This document shows positions 7,925 through 15,427 of a stretch of DNA of 34,630 nucleotides, in pieces. The position numbers were made by a program, and so were the translations under genes. The notes under the pieces are model-generated. The model saw only the letters and a program-made list of their open reading frames with translations. It was not told where the DNA came from and ran no database searches. Position 1 is the stretch's first letter, and the number at the start of each line of letters is the position of its first letter. Location of the stretch: assembly GCF_900128925.1 (NCBI RefSeq), contig NZ_FQUJ01000002.1, positions 1 to 34,630 on the forward strand, read 5' to 3'. Source of the stretch: Modicisalibacter ilicicola DSM 19980. GTDB taxonomy: Bacteria; Pseudomonadota; Gammaproteobacteria; Pseudomonadales; Halomonadaceae.

Positions 7925-9394
7925 ATGCAGGAACGCAACGTCGACATCGCCATCATCGGCGCAGGGACCGCAGGCCTGGGCGCCTACAACGCCGCCAGGG
8001 AATACACCGACTCCGTCGTGCTGATCGAGGGCGGGCCCCATGGCACGACCTGCGCGCGGGTGGGCTGCATGCCCTCGAAACTGCTGATCGCGGCCGCGGA
8101 TGCCGCCCATCATGCACGCCATACGACGCCTTTCGGTATTCGCATCGAGGGGGATGTGCAGATCGACGGCCGCGCGGTACTCGAGCGGGTACGCCGCGAG
8201 CGCGATCGCTTCGTCGCCGGCGTACTGCAATCCGTGGAGGGGATTCCAGCAGGCGACAAGCTTAAGGGTCATGCGAGGTTCGAAGCACCCCGCAGCTTGA
8301 GGGTCGATGATCATACGCGGGTGACGGCCGAGCGCATCGTGATCGCCACCGGCTCCCGCGCCACCTACCCGGACTTTCTCAGGGCGGCTGGCGATCGCCT
8401 GGTGATCAACGACGATGTCTTCGAATGGGAGAGCCTGCCTGAATCGGTGGCCGTCTTCGGTCCCGGCGTCATCGGTCTGGAGCTTGCCCAGGCACTGCAT
8501 CGCCTTGGTGTTCGCCTGCGGGTCTTCGGGGTCGGAGGCGCCCTGGGGCCCTTGAGCGACGAGCGCGTTCGCGATTATGCGGACAGCGCACTCAACGAGG
8601 AGTTCTACGTCGACCCGGATGCCACCATCGAAGAGATCGAACGCCACGGCGACAGCGTTGCCGTCACCTTCGTCGAGCGGGACAGCGGCGAGCGTCTCAC
8701 CGAACATTTCGACTATCTGCTGGCGGCGACCGGTCGGCAGCCCAATGTCGACCGGCTGGGTCTGGAGCATGCCGGTCTGGCGTTGAACGACCGTGGTATC
8801 CCGGTGTTCGGCCATTACAACCTGCAATGCCAGAATGCCGATGAAAGTCCCAGCCATATCTTCATCGCCGGAGACGCCAACAGCGAGCTGCCACTGCTCC
8901 ATGAAGCCTCCGACGAGGGACGCATCGCCGGGGAGAACGCGGGACGCTTCCCCCAGATACGCACCGGAGTGCGCCGCGCACCTCTCAGCGTGGTCTTCAG
9001 CGATCCGCAGATCGCCATCGTGGGGCTGGGCTATGCTGGTCTAGAGAGTCATCATGGTGGCTGCGGTTGCATGGCGATAGGCGAAGCGAGCTTCGAGGAC
9101 CAGGGGCGCGCCCGGGTGATGCGAGTCAACAAGGGCGTGATGCGTGTCTATGCGCAGCACGGATCGGGGCTTTTCCTCGGGGCGGAGATCTTCGGCCCGC
9201 AGGCCGAGCATCTGGCGCATCTTTTGGCCTGGTCGCTGCAGCAGGGGATGACGGTCACCCAGATGCTCGCGATGCCCTACTACCATCCGGTCATCGAGGA
9301 AGGCGTACGTACCGCATTACGCAACCTGAACGCCAGCCTGCAGTTCGGTTCGGCGATTCGCGAGCGTTGCATGGAGCATGGCCCGGGCGATTGA
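7925..9394 (+). CDS. Dihydrolipoamide dehydrogenase-like flavoprotein
   Basis: A 489-residue pyridine nucleotide-disulfide oxidoreductase. It has an N-terminal FAD site (IIGAGTAGLGA, residues 10-20), a redox-active CxxxxC pair at Cys43 and Cys48 (TTCARVGCMPSK), and an NAD(P) domain with FGPGVIGLELAQAL near residue 180. A second FAD contact (IFIAGDANSELPLLHEA) and a C-terminal dimer domain with YYHPVIEEG follow, keeping the catalytic His and Glu. These mark a working disulfide reductase of the dihydrolipoyl dehydrogenase/mercuric reductase class. No 2-oxo acid dehydrogenase E1 or E2 gene is near, so its partner is unknown; Pseudomonas Lpd3-like enzymes are also free-standing. A GGAG ribosome site precedes the ATG, and mini-element 1 ends 49 bp upstream. 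Confidence 0.88.
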   Translation: MQERNVDIAIIGAGTAGLGAYNAAREYTDSVVLIEGGPHGTTCARVGCMPSKLLIAAADAAHHARHTTPFGIRIEGDVQIDGRAVLERVRRERDRFVAGVLQSVEGIPAGDKLKGHARFEAPRSLRVDDHTRVTAERIVIATGSRATYPDFLRAAGDRLVINDDVFEWESLPESVAVFGPGVIGLELAQALHRLGVRLRVFGVGGALGPLSDERVRDYADSALNEEFYVDPDATIEEIERHGDSVAVTFVERDSGERLTEHFDYLLAATGRQPNVDRLGLEHAGLALNDRGIPVFGHYNLQCQNADESPSHIFIAGDANSELPLLHEASDEGRIAGENAGRFPQIRTGVRRAPLSVVFSDPQIAIVGLGYAGLESHHGGCGCMAIGEASFEDQGRARVMRVNKGVMRVYAQHGSGLFLGAEIFGPQAEHLAHLLAWSLQQGMTVTQMLAMPYYHPVIEEGVRTALRNLNASLQFGSAIRERCMEHGPGD

Positions 9395-9458
9395 TCGAGG
9401 GTATCGGCCCTGACGAGGACACCCGGGATCTACGTATCATCGGCAGAAGGAAGACACT

Positions 9459-9869
9459 ATGACCAAGAAAGCCCCGACCAACGTTGGCGAAATCATGTCT
9501 CGCGACTGCTTTCGCGTGTCCGGTTCGACGTCCGTGGCCACCTTGGTGGCCGGCCTCGCGCTGCACCGCCTTCCCGGTGCACCGGTGGTAGACGAGCACG
9601 ACCATCTGATCGGTTTCATATCCGAACAGGATGTACTGGGCAAGTTGCTCGACAGCGCCTATTACGGTGGACAACCCGCGCTGGTTCGGGAACTCATGCG
9701 CCAGGAAGTGCTCACGGTGCCCCCGGACAAGAGCATCGTCGACCTGGCGCAGGAGATGCTGGGCAATAAGCCGAAGGTTTATCCGGTGGTGGATGGGCAG
9801 CGCCTGATGGGAATCGTTACGCGCCACGATATCCTCGGCGCGATAGCCTCGATGCGGGGCAACCTCTGA
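9459..9869 (+). CDS. CBS-domain protein
   Basis: A 136-residue protein made of two CBS domains. The first covers about residues 7-60 (VGEIMSRDCFRVSGSTSV, GAPVVDEHDHLIGFISEQDVL) and the second about 75-132 (VRELMRQEVLTVPPDKSI, VYPVVDGQRLMGIVTRHDIL). Paired CBS domains bind adenosine nucleotides and act as energy sensors or regulatory modules. Nothing else is fused to it. It starts 64 bp after the flavoprotein gene with AAGGAAG upstream, so the two are likely co-transcribed. A functional link between them is only suggested by position. Confidence 0.9.
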   Translation: MTKKAPTNVGEIMSRDCFRVSGSTSVATLVAGLALHRLPGAPVVDEHDHLIGFISEQDVLGKLLDSAYYGGQPALVRELMRQEVLTVPPDKSIVDLAQEMLGNKPKVYPVVDGQRLMGIVTRHDILGAIASMRGNL

Positions 9870-9890
9870 GGCTTGGCGCATCAAGAAAAT

Positions 9891-9915
9891 GCCGCCGCGT
9901 TCGGGACGCGGCGGC
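9891..9915. terminator. Strong hairpin after the CBS gene
   Basis: A perfect 9-bp GC stem (GCCGCCGCG / CGCGGCGGC) encloses a seven-base loop, 21 bp after the CBS stop. The plus strand has no T-run after the stem. Read on the minus strand, the stem is followed by ATTTTCTT, so it looks more like a terminator for leftward transcripts, or a stabilising hairpin for the plus-strand mRNA. Confidence 0.6.
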
Positions 9916-10060
9916 AAAAGATCGAATAACAGTAAGCAAAGACGCAATTCCCAGCACTGCAGGAATGTTGCGCTGTCCCTGTGACCACAGGATCCCCGGA
10001 ATTCTCCCGAATCCGAAAAAAATTCCTTTCCGTACCGGGCGGCCCGCTCTGCGATGCGAC

Positions 10061-10090
10061 TTGCGAGCGAGCCGGGCTGTTCTTTATGAT
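10061..10090 (+). promoter_or_regulatory. Sigma-70 promoter for tRNA-Gly
   Basis: TTGCGA (10061-10066) and TATGAT (10085-10090) are separated by 18 bp. The expected start is a few bases before the tRNA at 10101, a usual layout for a single tRNA gene. Confidence 0.6.
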
Positions 10091-10100
10091 GCACTTCCAG

Positions 10101-10176
10101 GCGGGTATAGCTCAGTTGGTAGAGCATCAGCTTCCCAAGCTGAGGGTCGAGGGTTCGAGTCCCTTTGCCCGCTCCA
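10101..10176 (+). tRNA. tRNA-Gly (anticodon CCC)
   Basis: A complete 76-base cloverleaf with encoded CCA. The acceptor stem GCGGGTA pairs with TGCCCGC, with one G-T pair. The anticodon stem TCAGC/GCTGA encloses the loop TTCCCAA, which puts CCC at 10134-10136, reading GGG codons. The T arm contains GGTTCGAGTCC. It stands alone, with a promoter just upstream. Confidence 0.95.
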
Positions 10177-10206
10177 TACAGTCAGTGACAGGGGCCTCGA
10201 CCGGGG

Positions 10207-10410
10207 TCAATCCGTGCCGGGGTCCGCGTCTTCTCCATCCTTCCAGATGGCTCGATTGGAACTCTTCATGCTGTCGACCTCGTACTGGGCATCTTCGTAG
10301 GTATCGAACACCCCCAACGATGTCCCGGTATCGCTGTCATACACTTCATAGCGTGACTGATTGTCCTCGGACGTTTTCAGTTCACGAATTTCAATCGCTT
10401 CATTGAGCAT
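10207..10410 (-). CDS. Hypothetical protein, small and acidic
   Basis: A 67-residue acidic protein, MLNEAIEIRELKTSEDNQSRYEVYDSD and on, of no recognised family. The alternating strand and helix pattern (YEVYDSDTGTSLGVFDTYEDAQYEVDSM) suggests a small beta-alpha fold that binds or packs on a partner; this is only a reading of the sequence. It has no membrane segment. A GAGG ribosome site lies about ten bases before the ATG. It runs toward the tRNA gene on the opposite strand. Confidence 0.65.
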   Translation of the reverse strand: MLNEAIEIRELKTSEDNQSRYEVYDSDTGTSLGVFDTYEDAQYEVDSMKSSNRAIWKDGEDADPGTD

Positions 10411-10545
10411 TGGCGTGCCTCGTGGAATGAGTGGTCAACGACCATGGTACAACACCAGGGAGAATGCAATGGAGTCCGGCAAATCCTCGAAAACAGACGG
10501 CGCACCCCGGTCACGGCACGATACCGATAAACAGGGGCCGATCTC

Positions 10546-10917
10546 ATGATCCTGTACTTGGTCGTATTCGCTGTCTGCCTCGTCGTGGTCGGGGGCAGCG
10601 TGGCCTTGATGATGTCCTTGAGCACACCTCGTTACCGCACCGAGCCTCAGCACTTGCTGCAACTCTTCGAGCGCGTATTGAACCACCAAGCCACGGAGGC
10701 CGAATGGAACGCGCTGGTCGGCTATCCCATCCGCCACGACGAGTACCTGGAGGGAGTACGGCGCAGCGCCCAGGAACTCATGGAAATGTACGGTCGCCCA
10801 TGGCGGGCCGCCCAGGGCGGTTGTCTCCTGTCCCCGCGAGGTCGTGAAGGGTTGATCGCCCTGCGCGACCATCTCGCCTCACGTCTGACCGTGCAGGAGG
10901 GCAAGCAGGCTTTTTAG
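10546..10917 (+). CDS. Hypothetical membrane-anchored protein
   Basis: A 123-residue protein with one N-terminal membrane helix (about residues 2-25, MILYLVVFAVCLVVVGGSVA) followed by a soluble domain. The soluble part contains LLQLFERVLNHQATEAEWNALVGYPIRHDEYLEGVRRSAQELME, mostly helical and acidic. I do not recognise the family. The likely layout is an inner-membrane anchor with a cytoplasmic or periplasmic domain of about 95 residues. A weak AGGGG ribosome site precedes the ATG. It ends 53 bp before the AraC-type regulator on the same strand. Confidence 0.7.
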   Translation: MILYLVVFAVCLVVVGGSVALMMSLSTPRYRTEPQHLLQLFERVLNHQATEAEWNALVGYPIRHDEYLEGVRRSAQELMEMYGRPWRAAQGGCLLSPRGREGLIALRDHLASRLTVQEGKQAF

Positions 10918-10970
10918 CCATCTCGACATCCACGGCTTACAATGGGGCAAGCGGAGATACGAGGCCATCC

Positions 10971-11777
10971 ATGAACAGTGTCATCCGGCTGACGCCCCTC
11001 GACAATACCACCAGGCATCATGCCCACGCCTACCATCAGATCGTGGTCAGCCTCGATGGCCATGCCGAGTTCGAGATCGAGGGCCTGGGTGGACGCATCG
11101 CCCCCTTGAACGGCTGCGTCGTGCCCGCCGATCATGTCCATTACTACGAGGGCATCGGTCCCAATCGACAACTGATCTTCGATCTTCCCGATGACGCGCC
11201 TGCCGTGTCGGGCAATCACCGCGAACTGGCAAGACTCTTCGACGCACCGCGCTTTTTTGCCCTCGACGATTCGCTGCGCACCTATCTCGATTTCCTCGTC
11301 GCGGAGGTGGGCCAACCTCGCCATGCCCCCGGGGAGCTGCTGACGACCACCTTTCTCGGCTGCCTGCATTCGCGGCTGCCCCTCGACCGACCCCCTGCCG
11401 ACGCCCCACGCATCAATCTCGCGACCATCGACCGCTTCATCCACGCCCATCTCGCCAAGCGCTTGAGTGTGGCCGATCTGGCCCGGCTCGTGTGTCTGAG
11501 TGAAGCCCATTTCAGCGAATGCTTTCGCAAGCAGACCGGCCTTGCACCGTACCAGTATCTGTTGCGCCAGCGGCTTGCCGTGGCGCGGCGTCTGCTCACC
11601 ACCACCCGCCTGCCACTCAGCGAAGTGGCCGCGCGCAGCGGCTTCACCCATCAGAGCGCCTTGTCTCGCGCCTTCCGCCGCGCCTTCGATCAGACCCCGA
11701 GTCAATTGCGACGCGGCGGATCGCCGGTCGTCGAGGTCCCGGGGCACCTGCCGGCAAGGCTGCCTAGCAATTCTTAG
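10971..11777 (+). CDS. AraC-family regulator, probable activator of putAP (PruR-like)
   Basis: A 268-residue regulator with an N-terminal cupin-like ligand domain (about residues 12-90, starting HHAHAYHQIVVSLDGHAEFEI) and a C-terminal pair of AraC helix-turn-helix motifs (about 160-252). The first reads LSVADLARLVCLSEAHFSECFRKQTG and the second LPLSEVAARSGFTHQSALSRAFRRAFDQTP. It lies directly upstream of putA on the same strand. In Pseudomonas the AraC-type protein PruR activates putA and putP with proline, and the PutA encoded here lacks its own DNA-binding domain, so a PruR-like role is likely. A 24-bp inverted repeat overlaps its stop codon. Confidence 0.85.
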   Translation: MNSVIRLTPLDNTTRHHAHAYHQIVVSLDGHAEFEIEGLGGRIAPLNGCVVPADHVHYYEGIGPNRQLIFDLPDDAPAVSGNHRELARLFDAPRFFALDDSLRTYLDFLVAEVGQPRHAPGELLTTTFLGCLHSRLPLDRPPADAPRINLATIDRFIHAHLAKRLSVADLARLVCLSEAHFSECFRKQTGLAPYQYLLRQRLAVARRLLTTTRLPLSEVAARSGFTHQSALSRAFRRAFDQTPSQLRRGGSPVVEVPGHLPARLPSNS

Positions 11778-11793
11778 ACCAACGTCTAAGAAT
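11770..11793. promoter_or_regulatory. Perfect inverted repeat over the araC-type gene stop codon
   Basis: The arms ATTCTTAGAC and GTCTAAGAAT are perfect 10-bp inverted copies around CAAC. The regulator's TAG stop lies inside the left arm. It is AT-rich with no T-run after it, so an operator is as likely as a weak terminator. It lies 364 bp before the putA start. Confidence 0.5.
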
Positions 11794-11971
11794 GACGCCG
11801 ATTTGAAGAAATTCCCGCGGTTTTCACAAATCCAGCCGAGGAATTGGCAAGACGCGCCGCTATCATCCACCCTAAATTCAGCACATCACGCGATACCCGC
11901 GCTCCCCGAACGTTGCCATTCACTCCTTGTGCAGTGTCTTGCACAGGCTGGCTGCCCATGATCGAACACTA

Positions 11972-12116
11972 GGGAAGCGCTGAATAAATCGGCGAATGGA
12001 ATGAAGCGCAAGGCGCACGGCACACAGAAGGCGAGACATAACATGGAGTTAGACGAGTCTTCGAGTACCGCGCAACGCAGCGATTCGTCCATGCAGACAT
12101 TTATTCAGTGTTTTCC
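11972..12116. mobile_element. Mini-element copy 2 (MITE-like, non-coding)
   Basis: A 145-bp element whose left end GGGAAGCGCTGAATAAAT is inverted at the right end as GGAAAACACTGAATAAAT. TA lies outside both ends (CTA left, TAG right). It shares order and blocks with the copy at 7702-7875 but lacks about 30 inner bases. It is inserted between the AraC-type regulator and putA, 41 bp before the putA start codon. The rest of the 380-bp gap holds the inverted repeat at 11770 and no gene. Confidence 0.75.
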
Positions 12117-12157
12117 TAGAGGGTCGGGGTCGGGAAATACACAAGAGGTCACCCCCC

Positions 12158-15100
12158 ATGCTTACCGCCAAGACCATTCTGGACACCGCGATCTGGCAAC
12201 AGGACCTGGACGCCCTGCTCGCCCATGTCAGCGATCACTACAACGTGGACGAGGAGCGTCTTGTCGGCGAATTCGTCGATTTCCTCCAGGCAGATGAGGA
12301 CGACTTCAAGCGAATCGCGGAAAAGACCGCCGAACTGGTTCACGAGGTGCGGAACATGGACACGGCGGTGGACTCCATCGACGAATTGCTCCAGCAGTAC
12401 AGCCTCGACACTCACGAAGGGCTGATGCTGATGTGTCTGGCCGAAGCCATGCTGCGGATTCCCGACAAGGCCACCGCCGATGCCCTGATCGAGGACCGGC
12501 TGGGACCGGCGGACTGGAAGTCGCATCTGGGCCAGAGCGACTCCTGGTTCGTCAATGCCTCGACCTGGGGGCTGCTGATGACCGGGCGGGTCATCCAGAT
12601 GGACAAGCCCAGGGAAGGCAAGCCCGCCAACTTCATCAACCGACTGACCAATCGACTGGGCGAACCGGTGATCCGCAGCGCCATGTACCAGGCGATGAAG
12701 ATCATGGGCCGTCAGTTCGTGCTCGGGCGGACCATCGACGAGGCCCTGAAGCGCTCCAAGCCGCTCTTCGACAAGGGCTACACCTACTCTTACGACATGC
12801 TCGGCGAGGCCGCACGCACTCGGGCCGACGCCAAGCGCTACTTCGACGACTACGCGAATGCCATCGAGCGGGTCGGCGCGACCAGCCAGAAGCTTGGCAA
12901 GGACACGCCGGACCCGTCGGTCTCGATCAAGCTGTCGGCCCTGCACCCCCGTTACGAATTCGGTCGTCGTACCCAGGTGCTCGAAGAACTGGTCGGCACG
13001 GTCAAGCAGCTTGTCGCCATGGCCCGGGAGCGCCAGGTGGCGATCACCATCGATGCCGAGGAAGTCGATCGTCTCGAACTCTCCCTCGAGGTCTTCCGTG
13101 CCGTCTACGAGAGCGATGTCTGCAGGGGCTGGGGCCATTTCGGGATCGTGGTCCAGGCCTATGCCAAGCGCGCCCTGCCGGTGCTGCACTACATCAATCG
13201 CCTGGCCGACCTCCAGGGCGACGAGATCCCGCTGCGGCTGGTCAAGGGCGCCTACTGGGACACCGAGGTCAAGGAGACGCAGCAACTGGGCGTCGACGGC
13301 TATCCGGTCTTCACCCGCAAGGCCAACACCGATGTCGCCTATCTGGCCTGCGTGCATTTCCTGCTGTCCGAGAATACCCGCGGGCGCATCTTCCCGCAGT
13401 TCGCCACTCACAACGCCCACACCATCAGCACGATTCTCGAACTGGCCAACGAATCCACCCGCCCCTTCGAATTCCAGCGCCTGCACGGCATGGGTGAAGC
13501 GCTCTATGACGCCGCCCTGAAGCGCGCCCCCGAGGGCACCTACTGCCGCATCTATGCCCCGGTGGGAGCGCACAAGGACCTGCTGCCCTACCTGGTGCGT
13601 CGCCTGCTGGAAAACGGCGCCAACTCCTCCTTCGTCCACCAGCTGGTCGATCCCAAGGTGCCGGTGGAATCCCTGTGCGTGCACCCCGTCGAAACGCTCA
13701 AGCAGTACGACACCTACGCCAATCCCAAGATCCCCCTGCCGCGGGACATCTATGGTCCCAAGCGCAGGAACTCGAAGGGCGTGAACCTGAACATCTGGAG
13801 TCAGTATCAGCCGCTGATGGATGCCATGGCCGAGTTCATGGACAAGGAGTATCACGCCAAGCCGCTGCTGGGGGTCAAGGTGGCCGACGACGAGGCCCAG
13901 CGTCACGAGGTGAGAAGTCCCTACGACACGCGCCAGCGGGTGGGCAGCGTGCAATGGACCACCAGGGAGCAGGCCGAGCAGGCCGTGGAAATCGCCTGGA
14001 GCGCCTTCCCCCGCTGGCGGGACACCCCCGCGGAAGAGCGTGCCCAGATCCTCGAGCGCTTTGCCGATTCAATGGAAGCGCATACCGCCGAGTTGATGAC
14101 CCTGTGCTCCCGAGAAGGCGGCAAGCTGTTGACCGATGGCATCGACGAGATTCGCGAGGCCGTGGACTTCTGTCGTTACTATGCCAACCGCGCCCGGGAT
14201 CTGTTTGGCGAGACGGCGGTTCTCCCCGGCCCCACCGGCGAATCCAACGAACTGATGATGAGCGGCAAGGGGGTCTTCGCCTGCATCAGCCCCTGGAACT
14301 TCCCGGTGGCGATCTTCTGCGGACAGATGGTCGCGGCGGCGGTGTCGGGCAACAGCGTGCTGGCCAAGCCCGCGGAACAGACCTCGCTGATCGCCCATCG
14401 GGTCGTCGAGCTGCTGCACGAGGCCGGCATGCCACGCGATGTGGTTCAGCTATTGCCCGGTGACGGCCCGACGGTCGGCAGCGTGCTCTCCTCGGACCCG
14501 CGCATCACCGGCGTGGCCTTTACCGGCTCCACGGATACCGCCCACATCATCAACCGCGCCCTGGCCGCCCGGGAAAACGCCCCGCTTCCCGCGCTGATCG
14601 CCGAGACCGGCGGGCTCAATGCCATGATCGTCGACTCCACCGCCCTGCCCGAGCAGGTCGTCGTCGACGTCGTCCGCTCCTCGTTCCAGAGTGCCGGGCA
14701 GCGCTGCTCGGCACTGCGCATCCTCTATCTGCAGGAAGACGTGGCCGACCGGGTCATCGAGATCCTCAAGGGGGCCATGGAAGAACTCAGCATCGGCGAC
14801 CCACGCCACCTGGGTACCGACGTTGGCCCGGTGATCGACGAAGAGGCACGTCAGAACCTGCAGGCCTACATCGACAGGCTCAAGGGCGAGGATCGCCTGG
14901 TCGGCGAGACCCCTCTCGATCCGGAGCAGACGGCGCACGGCATCTTCATCGCACCGACCGCCTTCGAGGTTTCCGGCATCGAGGCCATGGAGAGCGAGCA
15001 GTTCGGGCCGATACTCCACATCGCGCGCTACAAGGCCGCGGACATCGACAAGGTCATCGACTCCATCAATGCCAAGGGCTATGGCCTGACCTTCGGCGTG

Positions 15101-15349
15101 CACAGCCGCAACGACTCCTTCGCCAAGGCGGTCGGCGAAAAGGTCCGGGCGGGCAATGTGTACATAAACCGTAATATCATCGGTGCCGTGGTCGGCGTAC
15201 AACCCTTCGGTGGCCAAGGGTTTTCCGGGACCGGCCCCAAGGCCGGCGGCCCCCACTACCTGCTGAGCTTTGCCACGGAGAAGACCCGCACCAACAACAC
15301 CGCAGCCCTTGGCGGCAACGCCTCCCTGCTCGCCCTGGGCGACGATTGA
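12158..15349 (+). CDS. putA: Bifunctional proline dehydrogenase / L-glutamate-gamma-semialdehyde dehydrogenase
   Basis: A 1063-residue enzyme that oxidises proline to P5C with FAD and then glutamate semialdehyde to glutamate with NAD+. The N-terminal 190 or so residues are a helical arm region without the ribbon-helix-helix DNA-binding domain of the 1320-residue E. coli protein; Pseudomonas PutA has about the same length. The proline dehydrogenase barrel (about 190-480) shows LRLVKGAYWDTEVK and YAPVGAHKDLLPYLVRRLLENG. The aldehyde dehydrogenase part (about 560-1030) shows SPWNFPVAIF, FTGSTDTA, general-base Glu816 (AETGGLNA) and catalytic Cys850 (GQRCSALR), 34 residues apart as usual. An AGAGGT site precedes the ATG. 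putP follows after 78 bp. Confidence 0.97.
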   Translation: MLTAKTILDTAIWQQDLDALLAHVSDHYNVDEERLVGEFVDFLQADEDDFKRIAEKTAELVHEVRNMDTAVDSIDELLQQYSLDTHEGLMLMCLAEAMLRIPDKATADALIEDRLGPADWKSHLGQSDSWFVNASTWGLLMTGRVIQMDKPREGKPANFINRLTNRLGEPVIRSAMYQAMKIMGRQFVLGRTIDEALKRSKPLFDKGYTYSYDMLGEAARTRADAKRYFDDYANAIERVGATSQKLGKDTPDPSVSIKLSALHPRYEFGRRTQVLEELVGTVKQLVAMARERQVAITIDAEEVDRLELSLEVFRAVYESDVCRGWGHFGIVVQAYAKRALPVLHYINRLADLQGDEIPLRLVKGAYWDTEVKETQQLGVDGYPVFTRKANTDVAYLACVHFLLSENTRGRIFPQFATHNAHTISTILELANESTRPFEFQRLHGMGEALYDAALKRAPEGTYCRIYAPVGAHKDLLPYLVRRLLENGANSSFVHQLVDPKVPVESLCVHPVETLKQYDTYANPKIPLPRDIYGPKRRNSKGVNLNIWSQYQPLMDAMAEFMDKEYHAKPLLGVKVADDEAQRHEVRSPYDTRQRVGSVQWTTREQAEQAVEIAWSAFPRWRDTPAEERAQILERFADSMEAHTAELMTLCSREGGKLLTDGIDEIREAVDFCRYYANRARDLFGETAVLPGPTGESNELMMSGKGVFACISPWNFPVAIFCGQMVAAAVSGNSVLAKPAEQTSLIAHRVVELLHEAGMPRDVVQLLPGDGPTVGSVLSSDPRITGVAFTGSTDTAHIINRALAARENAPLPALIAETGGLNAMIVDSTALPEQVVVDVVRSSFQSAGQRCSALRILYLQEDVADRVIEILKGAMEELSIGDPRHLGTDVGPVIDEEARQNLQAYIDRLKGEDRLVGETPLDPEQTAHGIFIAPTAFEVSGIEAMESEQFGPILHIARYKAADIDKVIDSINAKGYGLTFGVHSRNDSFAKAVGEKVRAGNVYINRNIIGAVVGVQPFGGQGFSGTGPKAGGPHYLLSFATEKTRTNNTAALGGNASLLALGDD

Positions 15350-15367
15350 CGCTGGAAAACGAACGCG

Positions 15368-15390
15368 GGCTTCACTCGATGAGCGAAGCC
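15368..15390. other. Hairpin between putA and putP
   Basis: GGCTTCACTC and GAGCGAAGCC form a 10-bp stem with one mismatch and a three-base loop. No T-run follows. It may be a partial attenuator or an mRNA-processing signal that sets different putA and putP levels. Confidence 0.5.
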
Positions 15391-15427
15391 TGGTGTTCGA
15401 CAAAAACAACTGGATAGGACGACACTC

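Noticed and set aside
10101-10917. tRNA-Gly as integration site of a small island
   Set aside because: No integrase, no repeated tRNA 3' end and no mobile genes were seen after it; the following genes are small but look resident.
11928-11945. TGTGCA/TGCACA inverted repeat before putA as an operator
   Set aside because: Only six-base arms; likely chance in a region of this size, so not listed as a feature.
12149-13954. Minus-strand open frame of about 601 codons inside putA
   Set aside because: Fully antisense to putA, whose domains and active sites are intact; the frame shows only shadow composition.
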